Below, piece by piece: positions 11,540-24,345 of a stretch of DNA of 64,000 nt. How positions within the stretch are numbered: position 1 is the first letter of the stretch; each line of letters starts with the position of its first letter. Both the position numbers and the translations under genes were made by a program. This stretch comes from Bettongia penicillata ogilbyi (lineage: Eukaryota > Chordata > Mammalia > Diprotodontia > Potoroidae): NCBI GenBank assembly GCA_023548195.1, contig JAJHZJ010000041.1, positions 434,001-498,000 on the forward strand, given 5' to 3'. The notes under the pieces are model-generated. The model was not told the origin of the DNA and made no database searches. It saw only the letters and a program-made list of their open reading frames with translations.

Positions 11540-14500
11540 CTGTCTCCCTTAACAGACCTCTTAGCAGCCATTGATATCTGCCTCGACTCATTCCTCAATA
11601 GTTAGTACACTTCTCTGTATCGTAGACTCCCTCTTCCAGTGATTTTGAATGCCCCAATATAATTGTATAAACCCCATTCCCTATCTTGACTGACCCTCTC
11701 AACTTTCCCACACCAATGTCTCTTTCCCCATCTACCCTCCCATTCATTCAGCTATGCTCTCTGGAATGCATATTCTATAATTAAAAGACTTGCTTTCACC
11801 TTAAATGTTTGCTTTTCTCAATTCCTTCATACCCTACATACTTCACTGAGACCTAGATCCTTTTTTGTTGACGCTGAATCCCTGGCCCCACTTTTTAGTA
11901 CTGGTTTAGTACAGGTTTCACTTTCATTGCTCCCTTCCCTCAATTTACAAGAGGCAGGGGGAAGGAAAAGTCAGAATACTTGTGTTCCATTGTCACTTCT
12001 AAATTTTACCACCATAACTCAACTTCTTTAAAGCTTTTTTCAATCCAAATTATCAACCTCACCTAATCAAGATTGTAATGTCTGTTATTTACCCACCCTC
12101 TGGACGTTCTCTTTCCTTCTTTGCTGAGTTCAGTGATTGACTTTTCATTCCAACTTGTGCCCACGTCAGAGATGGTCAGACTCTAGACTTCGTTGTTCAG
12201 TCATTTCAGTCATGTCCTACTCTTCCTGACCCCACTTGGGGTTTTCTGAGATACTGAAAGGGTTTGCCACTTCCTTCTCAAGCTCATTTTACAAATGAGG
12301 AAACTGAGGCAAACAGGGTGAAGTGACTTGCACAGGATCCCACAGGAAGGAAGTGTCTGAAGCCAGATTTGAACTCAGAAAAATGAATCTTGCTGACTCT
12401 AGGCCCAGCACTTTATCTAGTACCACCTAACTGCTCCTGATCTTGCTGTCACCCATACATATTCCATTTTCTTGTTCAAAAACTGTGAAAGTTCTTTATT
12501 TGATCACATTATTATTCCACATTTCCCTCTCCCTTCTGATCCCTGATCCTGTTCTGCATCCTCCCCATGACCTCCAGCTGCTCTACCCCTCAATTATTTT
12601 CCATGCCACCATCCTTGGACTGACTACACTCTCCTCCCTTCCCAATCTTGACCTGTTGGTGAACCATTTCAAATATGCATTTTCCTCTACACTTGAATTT
12701 CTTGCCCCCTTAAACTAGTTCCAAGGATGCTTTGTCGTGCCCAAGCCTCAGATTATTCCCATCATCTTCTCTGCCTTTGTTCCATGTCATCCACTGCTGA
12801 ATGATGCTAGAGAAAATCATAAAACTACTGGTAGTCAACGACAAATTTGTGTTACATAATTGCTTCACTGCCACAAAGCAATCTTTTTACATCTCTCTAT
12901 TCAGTTTGCTAGCCCACTCAACACAGTGGCAATTCTAAAGATTTCCACTCTTCCTCAAGCTTTCCACAGCATTTCTTACTCCCGCCTTCTCTGCTGAGGA
13001 CCTTGAGTAATACTTCACCAAAAAAGAATGAATCCATTCTAAGAACTCACTTCCCACCTCCATCTTATATCTCTCAGATGTCTTTTCCCTCTCTCTCCTC
13101 CTTCAATTCTGTCTCACATGAAGAGGTATCCTTTTCTTTGCTAAGGCAACCTCTCTATATGTGCCCTTCCATTCTCTCTTCTCCAGTAAATTGCCCTCAC
13201 TGTCATCCTCACTAATTTTTAATTTCTCCCTAACTGCTGCCTATAAATATGTCCATGTCTCTCCCCCATCCTTTAAAAACCTTCATTTGAGCTAATCATC
13301 CCTGAGAGTTATGATTCTAAAACTTTCCTCTCCTTCTAAACTAAACTTCCATTCTTCTCATTTGATTTTGAACCCTTAGCAACCTGGCTTCTGACTCTAT
13401 CTTTCAAGTAAAACTGCTCTTTCCAAAGTCCCTAATGACCTCTTAATTGAAAAATCAAATGACATTTTCTATTTTCATCCTTCTTGACATACCCTGCATT
13501 TCATCTTGTCAATCATCCTCTTTCCCTGGATACTTTCTCCTCCCTAGGTTTTCATGGTGTTCTTCCCTGGCTCTCCTATCTACCTGGATCTTTTTTTTTT
13601 GGACACTTTTTCGGGATCTTCATGTAGATTATACCCAAAAACCATGAAGTCCTTCAAGCCACTTCCTTGAGCCCCCTTTCCTTCCTCTGTACTATATGTC
13701 TCGATATTCTCATCAACTCCAGATTCCCAGCTCAGCTCTCACATCACCAACTGTCATTTAGACAATTCATCAAACTGAATATGCCATATATATCTCAACC
13801 TTGAGGTGTCCAAAAAGAACTCATTATTTTCCCCCTAAATCTTTCCCCACTTCTAAACTTCCATATTACTATTGAAGTTACCATCATTCTCCCAATCATA
13901 AAGGTTCACAATCTTCGTGTCGTATTCATCTCTTCACTCTCTCTCATGTTGTATATCCAATCTAATGCTAAATCTTGGCATTTCTACCTCACATCTCATG
14001 TACATGTCCTTTTCTTTTCCATCCACACAGTCACTATCTTGATGAAGACTGTCATCTCCTCACCCCTCCACTATTGTGATAGCTTTCTAATTTGTCTTTC
14101 TGGCTTGTCTCACTGCATTCCATTCCATTCTCCACTCATTCAGTTACCAAAATACTCTTCTTAAAGTATAGGTCTGACTATGTCACTCCCCCACTCAATA
14201 AATTCTAGTAACTTCCTATTCCTTCCAGAACAAAATATAAAATCTTTTGTTTGGCAAAAAAACCCATTCACTACCTGCCCCCTTCCTACCTTTCCAATTT
14301 TTTTATGCTTGCCATTGCTCCACTAACTCTACAATTCAGTTTCTTACCTTCTCGCTGTTACTCAAGCTAGACACTCCATCTCCCAACCTTTTCACTAGCT
14401 ATCTCCCATGCCTGGAACACTCTCCTGTTTCACTTCAATTTCCTGGCTTCCTTTAAAACTCAGGTCTCATCTCACTTTCTGCAAGAAGTCTGTCCTGCTC

Positions 14501-14705
14501 CACCTACCTGTTAATGCCTTCCCTCTGAGATTACCTTCCACTTACATCTGTCCTGTGTATACTATTTCTTACCATGTTATAAACATCTCTTAGAATCTGA
14601 GCACCCTTAATCCAAGAAATGTGTTTTTGCCTTTCTTTGTATCCCTGATGCTCAGCATTAGTGCCTGCTACATAGTAAGTTCTTAATAAATGCTTGCTCA
14701 CTGAT
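11540..14705 (+). mobile_element. Long L2 LINE copy (degenerate ORF2 and 3'UTR)
   Basis: About 3.1 kb of C/T-rich sequence follows the L2 order. A 5' part with 'tttgctgagttcag' and related endonuclease-region phrases comes first. Then come 'gatcttgctgtcacccatac', 'gcctataaatatgtccatgt' and 'tcatcaactccagattccca'. The 3'UTR phrases 'cttcctttaaaactcaggtc' and 'agtgcctgctacatagtaag', then 'aataaatgctt', end the copy. No frame remains open. One SINE (12188-12440) interrupts it. It covers most of an L2 ORF2, unusually long for this old family, whose copies are mostly short 3' pieces. Confidence 0.7.
12188..12440 (-). repeat. tRNA-derived marsupial SINE inside L2
   Basis: Reverse-complement SINE: 'gttcagtcatttcagtcatg', 'gggttttctgagatactgaa', 'caaatgaggaaactgaggca' and 'ctaggcccagcactttatct'. 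L2 sequence is present on both sides, so the SINE is the younger insertion. Confidence 0.82.
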
Positions 14706-15460
14706 CAATTCTAGCCAAATCACTTAACTTCTCAGTGTCCCGAACAATTCTCTAAGACTATAAATTGCAGAGCACAAATGCTGAACTTCATTCAGTGAAT
14801 GAAGTTCACTCCAGTGAGATCCATTCCAGTGAGATCACAGGGCCAATACAAAACAAATAAACAATGTTACTACCTTTCATTTGTATTTTGCTTTTTTATT
14901 ATCTTTCAACCATCCCAAATATTCATTCTTTTTTAGGTTTCTAGTATGTACATAAGTATTTTTATATAGACAGTTAGCACAGGAACTAAGGCATATTTTC
15001 ATTCTCATAGGCATAATTTCTCTATAATGCACTTGATAATATATGCTTGTTACTAAGCTATGTCTGAATAAGAAGCACTCAGTTTATAGAGTTTAAAATT
15101 TAGAATATTTTATTCATGTTTCTCAAGTAAAATATTTCAAAGCTATGCCTACATTCACCTTGTATATTAATTCCCTTTACCATATTGTCTTTCTTCTGCT
15201 CTCATACTTATTTCTTCTCTCATATTTCTTAATAAGTTAAATATTTTTATCATTTTCTTTTAGAAAGCCATCAAATTCCTACTCAATCATTCCAGAGGTA
15301 GATTTTTATCCTTTTGCATTTCATGTTTCTTTGAATTCACAAAATTTCTCAAAACTTTTTAGTTTTAAAATTACTCTTAACTTTTTGAAAACAATGTCAG
15401 CAAACTGATATTAGTTGGCCAGATAACTGACATTTACTTAGCACTTAACGTTAATTACCT
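14706..15460. other. AT-rich spacer, nothing recognised
   Basis: A short direct repeat around 14795-14835 ('cattccagtgagatc' type) is the only visible structure. Confidence 0.5.
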
Positions 15461-15464
15461 CATT

Positions 15465-15755
15465 TGCTCCCTTTTTATCTCTATCTCCTTGCTTCTCTGG
15501 CTTCCTTCAAGTCCCAGCTAAAATCCTACCTTCCACAGGAAACCTTTCCTTATCCCTCTTAATGCTAATGCATTCCTTTTATCTACAATTTATCCTACAC
15601 ACAGTTTATACATAACTTTTTGCATATTTTCTCCTCATTAGACTGAGAGGTCCTTGATAACAAGGACTGTCTTTTGTCTTTCTTTGTAACCCCAGCACTT
15701 GGCACAGTGCCTGGAACATAGTAGGCACTTAATAAGTGTTTACTAACTGATCCTA
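15465..15755 (+). repeat. L2 LINE 3'UTR end
   Basis: A clear L2 terminus: 'ggcttccttcaagtcccagc', 'ctacaatttatcctacacac', 'agactgagaggtccttgata', 'acttggcacagtgcctggaa' and 'gtaggcacttaataagtg' in order. Confidence 0.85.
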
Positions 15756-15899
15756 TTAACAATCTTATTGGGTACATAGCACAACTATTATTATCCACAT
15801 TTTATGGAATAAAATATAGGATAAGATCAGAAAAAAAAAAGACTTGGGCAAGGCCATATGACTAGAAATTAGCAGAACCAAACACTCAATTCTAGCTCT

Positions 15900-16535
15900 T
15901 CTGACTCCAAGTGTACTTTGCATTTTACCATAATTATCCTTCCTGCATACTCTCCATCTGCCCCGAAGGTCTTCTCCATGTTTTCTTGGTGATTTCATCA
16001 GTTTCCAGAATTTCATGCACCTTCTTTATGCAGGCATATTCCAGATCTAACTCAGTCTTTCTCCTAAACTCTTTTCCCACAACACCAATGATCTATAGGA
16101 CATTTTCAATTGGAAATCTTAAATGAGTCTCAAGTTCCAAATATCCAAAAGAGAACTCCTTACATTTCTCCCAAAACTCTCTACTCTTCCTAATTTCCCT
16201 TTTCTGCACCAGTTTTCAAACCACCTGGAATCACAACCTAAATGTCATCAATTCCTCCATCTCCCTCTCCAGTCCTCTGAAATTAGAAATAGTCATTGGA
16301 CTGATCATAGTTCTTACAGATTTTACAGTTGTTTGTTTTTACAGTATTGTTGTTGCATAAATTGTTCTGCTAGGTATACTCATTTCAATCTTTAGTTTAT
16401 AAAAGTCCTCAAAATGGTTTGTTTTTACAATATTGATACTACATTATATATATTTTTCATCTTTGGATTCCTAGCACTTAACACAATTCTTGGGCATAGT
16501 AGGTACTTTGTAAATTCTCGTTGAACACATGAACA
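15900..16535 (+). repeat. L2 LINE fragment
   Basis: ORF2-region text ('gagtctcaagttccaaatat' and neighbours, similar to the L2 phrase at 40060-40100) is followed by an end motif at 16460-16530 ('cctagcacttaacacaattc', 'gtaggtactttgtaaa'). The copy is internally deleted and diverged. Confidence 0.55.
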
Positions 16536-16739
16536 CATTCTCTGTTGCACCATGGTCTCACACTGAGATTGTAGAAGATAGACCAATAATCCATGACATC
16601 CATGCCAAAGGAGGTGTGCAAGATAAAAAGTAGCTGTGCTGTATTTGTCTAATTGAAATGACTACTCCTAGTGATGATATTTCTTTGTAACTATATTTCC
16701 TTTGTACAAGAAAATGCAACTTGTAGATGCAATCAATTC

Positions 16740-16870
16740 ACCATATTATGTTTAGCATCTGTCATCAACTAGGTAGGTTACCTTAGAAAATCACTTACCC
16801 TCTTTGACACTCAGTTTTCTTGTCTATAAATGAGGTTGGTAGGCTAGATTATTTGTAAGGTCCTCGCATT
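16740..16870 (+). repeat. MIR fragment
   Basis: 'aaaatcacttaccctctttg', 'cactcagttttcttgtctat' and 'ggctagattatttgtaaggt' follow the MIR core and tail order. Confidence 0.6.
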
Positions 16871-17374
16871 CACATTACCACAAAGAACATTTGATATTTG
16901 TGATTAATCAGATGGTATTACGGGGTGCATTAACGTTGAATGGAACAGAAGACCCAAAAATCAAATGCCTACCCAAATAATTGGATTAGAACAAGGCTGA
17001 ACTTTTTTTTCTGTATTTAGCATATACTGTGAAAATCATCTCAGATTCTGACTAGCTACAGTGATTTACTAACTATAGTGTTTGTTCTAAATGTGAGTAG
17101 ACCTGTAAATTAATGCAGTTCAGCTAGTTGGAAAGGCAGATGGGCAAATCTCCTTCTGTGAACTCAATAAAATTGTATCCAGGTTTGAAACCATGGAGTA
17201 GTTTAGTTTAGAGAAACCCACAGGTTTCTTCACTGGTTTTGAGTAATGGTTTTGAGTAATGGTTCAACTCAACTTAAGCTTAAAAATCAGAAACCAAGTC
17301 TACTTAAATAAATCATTTTGTCCTAGATTTTGGTCTACAGCCTTAAGATAAATGTCTAAAGAGAATCTCAAAGG

Positions 17375-17650
17375 GGAGCTAGACAGCACAACAGATAGAG
17401 CACTGGGCCTGGAATCAGGAAGACCTGAGCTCAAAATTGGCCTTAGACACTAGCTGTGTGACTTTGGCCAAGTCACTTAATTCAGTTTGCCTAAGTTTCC
17501 TCATCTTTAAAATGAATTGAAATGGAACTGGCAAACCATTCCAATGTCTTTGCCAAAAAAAAAAAAAAAAAAAAAAAAAAACAAACAAAACCAATGTGAT
17601 CACAAAGAATTGTGCATGAATAAAACAATTAAACGAGAACAAAGACAATT
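17375..17650 (+). repeat. tRNA-derived marsupial SINE with expanded A-run
   Basis: Complete head ('gatagagcactgggcctgga', 'ggaagacctgagctcaaaat') and body ('gtgtgactttggccaagtca'). The tail 'tttgccaagaaaaccccaaa' of other copies is here replaced by about 26 A at 17556-17581. This is an internal poly(A) expansion rather than a terminal one. Confidence 0.82.
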
Positions 17651-17734
17651 CAGAAGCTGTGTTAGATACTTCCTTGAAGGTGGCAGACAGCAACCTTAAT
17701 CTAAAATTTGGTAGAAAAATCTGGAAAAGTTGCC

Positions 17735-17865
17735 TGAGATACCTAATAGTTGAAGGATTTGCCCAGGACCACAAAGTCAGCAAGAACTCAAAAAACAATT
17801 TGACCCTAGGTCTTCCTGACCCCAATCCCAGCACTCAATCCACTATACTAAATTGCCTCTAAGGT
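17735..17865 (-). repeat. SINE fragment, inverted relative to its neighbour
   Basis: 'ggtcttcctgaccccaatcc', 'cagcactcaatccactatac' and 'aaattgcct' are the reverse complement of the SINE head. It sits about 85 bp from the plus-strand copy, forming an inverted pair. Confidence 0.65.
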
Positions 17866-19404
17866 TATAGTATAAGGAAAATGTATCACATAAAATTGGG
17901 TTTGCTGACATACTCCTTAAGCAATGTATCCTATTTTATGAAGTCTTCATGGGGTTGTTTCTTTGCACAATGTAGAATCCTTCAGTACTGATTATTCAGA
18001 GAATCTTGAAAATCAATACTGCAAAGTCTATATTTTTCTCTTTGAAAATGTTCACTTTCAAGTGACATAAGCCCACCAATTAAGAACCTCTAAACTTAGT
18101 AGGGTAATCAATACCACTGTCCCAGTTGTGTTTTTTTGTTATTCTTAGTCTAAAAATCAGCTGATCTCTTTGCTAATTCTTTGAGCAAGAATAAGCATTT
18201 TCAGGCCCTCTTCAATATGATAATCACATATCAAATCTGAGAACTGAGATAGATAAGTATATTAATGATCCAGCATGCATTTGTTCTTGTGCTGGAAGGT
18301 AAGGAGTTAGATTGTAGCCATGTGAACTTTCAATAGCAAGCAATAATCAAAACTTGTGTCATAAAACTAGGTCAAGCTGCATGATGAGAACATCTGTCCA
18401 GTCTATTCTGGGGGGTAGAGGACCTTGAAATGAATAAAAATGATCAGTATTAGACTGGTCTTGGTGAAATCCATCATTTGAAAACGTTTTGGCATGATTT
18501 CCAAGTGGGGAAATCATTACTCTCTGAAACGATTCTGCTTCCTCTACTCCCTGGGTAAATGCTTCCTCACCATTGAAAAATTTTCAGAGCATTATAGAAA
18601 GCCACCAATTTATGGTCAGGGGGCAGCTAATGAGTCTACGTAGAATGCAGTCAGAACTATCTCAATCAGTGTAGAAAAATAAATTTCAAGTTTGCTTTCT
18701 GTCCAATCCCTTCAATAGACAAACAGTTTTCTTGCTATTCTAACTATTTAACAAAACTTTTCTCTAGCCACATTTCCCCACATATGCTGTCAGAATGTAA
18801 GCACCTTGAGGAATACCTCTTCTTAAATCTTGGAACTCACAGTCCACATAATAAACAATTGACAATGATTTACTATTAATTCATTTTAAACAACTAAAAT
18901 CAGCATAGCCTTAACTAGGTGGATAGAGGTAGGCCTGTGTCCCAAGGTTTTGAGAATATTTTGATGAAATTTAGGGGGAACTGGGTACTTGTATTCGATA
19001 AGAATTTATTTTCTAGACCTGTGATCAATACAGCAACTCCTGATAAATAAACTCTCTATTAATGTAATTGTTTAACATTTCTAGACTTAGAAAGTTACCA
19101 GGGGACAGTGAAAGGGTAAGTAACTTGCCCAAGGAAACAGCCAGGATATATCAAAGGCAAAATGTGCATGCAAGTGTTCTTGACTCCACGACTGGTTCTC
19201 TACTTGCTAAGGCAAACTAAGGAAGAATTAGTTAAAATAAGAAGTTAACAAATGTTACTTCCTCCACCCCTCTACTCCTTATGAGTTCTTCCTTAGCTTG
19301 GCTTCATCTTTCTCTATCCCTGATCAATAGCTTTTAGGATCCTGGGGTTCTTGCCCTATAAAGATATGTGCCATAATAGTCAAGGTCTTTCCCTGAGGTG
19401 CAGC

Positions 19405-19405
<1 letters not shown>
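17866..19405. other. Mostly unrecognised spacer
   Basis: Contains a likely L2 scrap at 18780-18840 ('gtaagcaccttgaggaatac') and a minus-strand MIR scrap at 19090-19210 ('aagtaacttgcccaaggaaa'). No gene could be recognised. Confidence 0.45.
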
Positions 19406-19407
<2 letters not shown>

Positions 19408-19453
<46 letters not shown>

Positions 19454-19463
19454 ATAAACACAC
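19408..19463. repeat. (AC)n microsatellite
   Basis: About 20 uninterrupted AC units followed by imperfect ones. Confidence 0.95.
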
Positions 19464-20089
19464 AATTGAATTGATCTAAAAAAGTTAATTGGAGGGTACC
19501 ACTAGGGCTGCTCATCCTGAATGGCAGAAATGCTAGTTATAGCTCTGTAAAGCAGTCATGCCATATTGAGGTGCATCTGTCAGTGGCAGGCAGGGGAAAG
19601 AAATTACAGAGAAAGAGACGCCACCTCCCAGCTGCTGGCAACATTCTGGTTATTGGCAAATGAAGTTTCCTGACTTGTGAGCATTCTTCAAAAGGAAAAA
19701 AAAATGTCACAGGAACCATCTGGGATGTGGGAAGAAGAGGCCACTTGGCAAAAATGGCTCTGAAAACACCATGCAAACATAGAAACACACAGACACTACA
19801 ATACAGGCACACACACGCGCACCCTCACTCAAATATATATGTAGGAACACAGAAATAAAAATGAGAAGCATAACTAGGAATTCTTGTCCCAAGTTAAGAA
19901 GCACAAACTGTTAAATGACAGAATATTCCCAGTTCAGGGAGAGGGAAAGAAGGGTAAGATACCTCCATGGGTGTAGGGGTTGAGTGGTGAAGGAAGAGGG
20001 AGATCCAAGGATATAAATACTAGGTCTCTGTTAAAAAAGGCCACCTCTTGGAAGTAAGGAGAAGAAAGACAGGAAAAAAGGGAACAGAA

Positions 20090-20209
20090 GAGCCACTGAG
20101 GCCCAGTTGAAAGAGTACTGATTTTGTCATCAAAGGCCCTAGGTTTGAATTCTGTCTCTGATAACTTTCTATATGACTTTAAGCTAATAATGATGGTGAT
20201 GATGATAAT

Positions 20210-20249
<40 letters not shown>

Positions 20250-20435
20250 CCTATATACACATATGTATGTGCATATGTATAGGCCTTTATGATTTGTAAG
20301 GCACTTTACAAATATCTTGCTTTATCCTGTTAACCACTCTGGGTCTTAGTTGCCCCATCTATAAGATGAGGGAGTAGAAATAATTGGCCTCTAAGGACCT
20401 TTCCAGTTCTAAATCTATGATTCTATAACTTTAGT
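20090..20435 (+). repeat. MIR copy split by a (TA)n tract
   Basis: MIR head ('gttgaaagagtactgatttt', 'ctaggtttgaattctgtctc') before, and MIR core/tail ('tgccccatctataagatgag', 'aaggacctttccagttctaa') after, a (TA)n tract at 20212-20245. Confidence 0.7.
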
Positions 20436-20549
20436 TCACCACATGGTAGATTCCAATTTTAACGGATTTTTCTTATTAAGTAAATAGGTGTTAAGTTTTA
20501 CCATTTCTACACTGCTGGAACATTGTGAGTGATATCAGTGCCTTCTCAA

Positions 20550-20695
20550 TTAAATCCTGGCTCTGTCACTTACTACTTATATGGTCAATCATATAAGTTG
20601 CTTTACCTCTGGAGTCTTCAGTTTCCCCATAAGGAAAATGAGTGCATAGTACTAAGAACTCTAAAGCCCCTTCTAACTCTAAAGAAGACTTAGCC
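20550..20695 (+). repeat. MIR fragment
   Basis: 'aaatcctggctctgtcactt', 'agtcttcagtttccccataa' and 'ctctaaagccccttctaact' in MIR order. Confidence 0.6.
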
Positions 20696-20826
20696 TTCCA
20701 AGGCCCAACACTATCTATATAAAAGGGAAGGGAACAATATTTAGTGTACTAAATTTAGTGTATTGCATACTACCATGTACAAGTCATTGTGCTAAGTGTT
20801 TTACAAATATTACCTCAGAAATTTGA

Positions 20827-23581
20827 TAGGGGAGGGGGTGGAGCCAAGATGGCAGTGTACAAAGATGCACATACTCTAGCTCTTCCCCCACAGCCCATAA
20901 AATACCTGTAAAGAAAGACTCTTAACAAATTCTAGAGCAGCAGAAGCCACAAAATGACAGAGTGGAGGAGATTTCCAGCCCAGGGTGACCCAGAAGGCCA
21001 ATAGGAAAGGTCTTCACTCTGGAAATGTAGCAGAGCACAGTCCAGACTTGGCCACCTGGTGCCCAGAAGAGAACAGAAGCAGACCTCTGGGGTGGAATCC
21101 CCCAGGGCAGCAGCCTTGGTTCACAGATCCCTCAACCCACAGGTGCCAAAGGCATCTTCAAAGGTCAGTGAAGGGACTTTTTCACCTACTTGACAAAGGA
21201 GCAGGGTCCTCCCCTAGCCCTGGCCCTAGACAGTGGCAGCAGGTGCAGCAGCAGCAATGGCAGTAGGCAGTTAACAGTGACCAGGCAGGCAGCAATCAGC
21301 ATCCATTGTTGTATAAAGCCCTTGGAGAAATTAAGCAGCTGATCTGAATCTCAGCCTCCAGCCTGGACAGGGACTAAACTCCTCTACCTTGATTGTACCA
21401 CCATGGAGGAACTGAGATCTTACAGGTCCCCAGAGTATATCCTATTCTTGACAAAGGACCCAAAAGTCAAGTAACTGGTTGAGAAAATGCCCCAAAAAGG
21501 GGAAAAAAATAAGACTATAGAAGGTTACTTTCTTGGTGAACAAGTATTGTCTCACATCCATTCAGATGGGGAAGAACAATGTTTACCATCAGGGGAAGAA
21601 ATAAAAGTCAAGGCTTCTGCATCTAAAATCGCCCAAATAAATATGCAATGGTCCCAGGCTATGGAAGAGCTCAAAAAGGATTTTGAAAATCAAGTAAGAG
21701 AGGCAGAGGAAAAATTGGGAAGAGAAATGAGAGCAATGCAAGGAAATAATGAAAAGCAAGTCAGCAGCTTGGTAAAGGAAGACTCAAAAAAATGCTGAAG
21801 AAAATAAACCTTTAAAAATAAATTAAATCAATTGGCAAAAGAAGTCCAAAAAGCCAGTGAGGAGAAGAATGCTTTAAAAAGCAGAATTAACCAAATGGAA
21901 AAGGAGGTTCAAAAGCTCACTGAAGAAAATAGTTCTCTCAAAATTAGAATGGAACAGATGGAGACTAATGACTTTCTCAGAAACCAAGAAATCACAAAAC
22001 AAAACCAAAAGAATGAAAAAATGGAAGATAATGTGAAATATCTCATTGGAAAAACAACTGACTTGGAAAACAGATCCAGGAGAGACAATTTAAAAATTAT
22101 GGGATTATCTGAAAGCCATGATCAAAAAAAGAGCCTAGACATCATCTTTCATGAAATTATCAAGGAAAATTACACTGATATGCTAAAAGCAGAGGGTAAA
22201 ATAAATATTGAAAGAATCCATTGATCACCTCCTGAAAGAGATACAAAAAGAGAAACTCCTAGGAATATTGTAGCCAAATTCCAGAGTTACCAGGTCAAGA
22301 AGAAAATATTGTAAGCAGCCAGAAAGAAACAATTCAAGTATTGTGGAAATACAATCAGGATAACACAAGATCTAGCAGCTTTTATATTAAGGAATCAAAG
22401 GACTTGGAATATGATATTCCAGAAGTCAAAGGAACTAGGACTAAAACCAAAATAACCTACTCAACAAAACTGAGTATAATACATCAGGGGAAAAATGGTC
22501 ATTCAATGAAATAGAGGACTTTCAAGCATTCTTGATAAAAAGACCAGAGCTGAAAAGAAAATTTGACTTTCCAACACAAGAATCAAGAGAAGAATGAAAA
22601 CGTAAACAGGAAAGAGAAATCACAAGGGACTTACTAAAGCTGAATTGTTTACATTCCTACATGGAAAGATAATATTTGTAACTCCTGAAATTTTTCTCAG
22701 TGTATGGGTAGTTGGAGGGATTATACACAGAGAGAGAGAGACAGAGACACAGAGAGCACAGGATGAGTTGAATAGAAAGGGATCATATCTAAAAAAATAA
22801 AATTATGGGGGATGAGAGGAATATGTTGGGAGGAGAAATGGAGAAATGGAATGGGGCAAATTATCTCCCATAGGAAAGGCAGGAAAAAGCTTTTCTAGTG
22901 GAGGGGGAAAAGGGGAAGGTGAGAGGGAAAAAAATTAAAGCTTACCCTCATCACATTTGACTCAAGGAAGGAATAACATGCACACTCAATTTGGTATGAA
23001 AATCTATCTTACACTACAGGAAAGTAGGGGAGAAGGGGATAAGCAGGAGGGGGATGATGAAAAGGGGAGAAAATGGGAGGAGGGAACAGTTAGAAGTAAA
23101 CATTCTTGGGGAGGAACAAGGTCAAAAGAGAGAATAGAAGAAATGGGGGGGCAGGATAGGATGAAAGGAAATATAGTTAGTCTTCCACAACGTGACTATT
23201 ATGGAAGTAATTTGCAAAACTCACATATATAGTCTATATTGAATTGCTTGCCTTCTCAGTGGGGTTGGGTGGGGAGGGAGAAAAGAGAAAAAGTTGGAAC
23301 TCAAAGTTTTAGGAACAAATGTTGAGAATTGTTTTTGCATACAACTGGGAAATAAAAAATACAGGTAACAGAGTATAGAAATTTATCTTGCCCTACAGGA
23401 CAAGAGAGAAGATGGGGATAAGGAAAGGAAGGGATCTCAGAAGGGAGGGCACATTGGTGGAAGGGGCAATCAGAATGCGTGGCATTTGAGGGGGGAGGGG
23501 AGAGATGGGGAGAGAATTTGTAACTCAAAATTTTGTGGAAATGAACGTTGAAAACTTAAAATAAATAAATTTAAAAAAAAA
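20827..23581 (+). mobile_element. HAL1-type (half-L1) retrotransposon, copy 2, full length
   Basis: 2.75-kb element starting around 'gggggtggagccaagatggc' and ending in 'ataaataaatttaaaaaaaa'. It is bounded by the 10-bp duplication 'agaaatttga' (20817-20826 and 23582-23591). It has the same plan as copy 1: 5'UTR, ORF1 from 21487, a non-coding 3' region with a GA/CA tract (about 22725-22760) and purine-rich G-runs (22995-23160). No ORF2. Copy 2 has diverged visibly from copies 1 and 3 in its 5'UTR. Confidence 0.87.
21487..22597 (+). pseudogene. HAL1/L1 ORF1p-like coding relic (copy 2)
   Basis: ATG at 21487 begins MPQKGEKNKTIEGYFLGEQ and stays open for 103 codons into the coiled coil (MEELKKDFENQVREAEEKLG). 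A frameshift near 21795 precedes a second open run, 21832-22224, which covers EVQKLTEENSSLKIRMEQME, the DLENRSRRDNLKIMG segment and ends INIERIH at a TGA. The C-terminal domain continues past that stop in the same frame (SPPERD..., ETPRNIVAKFQS) with further stops. The TGA is at the site where copy 1 has CAA; both are explained by an ancestral CGA arginine codon. The role of the parent protein is RNA-binding and chaperoning in the L1 particle. Confidence 0.8.
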
Positions 23582-23591
23582 AGAAATTTGA

Positions 23592-24165
23592 CACTGTAGC
23601 AAGGACTTTTAGTTAATGACTTCAGGTAGAATGTCAGAGCTTTGGTTTCTTCCTGCTTATCAGTTTTTTTCCTTCGTACAGGAAATTTAAATTTTTTTTC
23701 TTCCTCATAGACTAAAATATTCCCACCACTAGCATATTTTTCAACCATGAAAAAGCTTACAGTGAAAATGAGCATCACTTCAGAAAAATATAGGCCATAT
23801 AAAATAAAGAAACTTCATCTGAAATAAAATGTTATTTTTGAAAGGGCTCCAAGAAGTGTGGGGGGAATCAAAAGAAAGGCAGAAAGTTTGTATTAAAAAT
23901 TACATGCTTAATCTTCCACCCACATTCACTCCCGAGTGCTGATATAAACTCACACTGATTTTCAAGTTAAGCCTTGTTCTGTCTGATGTAAGAAAAGATA
24001 TTGAAATTGCTGTTAGGAACTATTTATTACTGAGAACTAAAAATCCAATTGAACTTTTACACATCCATGAATTTTAAAGCAAACACTGAAGTTAGAGAGT
24101 GTTGTCCGTAAAACTGGATTGTAAAAATTTTAGGATCTCTAATCAGCCTAAAAAAAAAAACATCA
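23592..24165. other. AT-rich spacer, nothing recognised
   Basis: Right flank of HAL1 copy 2. No repeat or gene recognised. Confidence 0.45.
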
Positions 24166-24169
24166 GTAG

Positions 24170-24345
24170 GAGATAGCCCTGGATCTGGGGGTCAGAGAAC
24201 ATAAATTTCAATCTCTGCTCTGCTACCCACTGTGTGACCTTGGATACATTCAATGCTAAGGGATTTTGTGAAATAGAAAAGGTGGACTAGAAGTTCACTG
24301 TGATTCTTTCCAGCTTCAAATCTTATGGTTCTATGATCCCAGTTC
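24170..24345 (+). repeat. MIR fragment
   Basis: 'agccctggatctgggggtca', 'cactgtgtgaccttggatac' and a tail resembling 'gattctttccagcttcaaat'. Confidence 0.62.

Noticed and set aside
12443..14593. Several plus-strand open frames of 60-90 codons
   Set aside because: They are decayed L2 ORF2 and 3'UTR text; the C/T-rich composition lowers stop frequency.
17415..17834. 139-codon minus-strand frame
   Set aside because: It runs across two inverted SINE pieces and a poly(A)/poly(T) tract; it is a repeat artefact.
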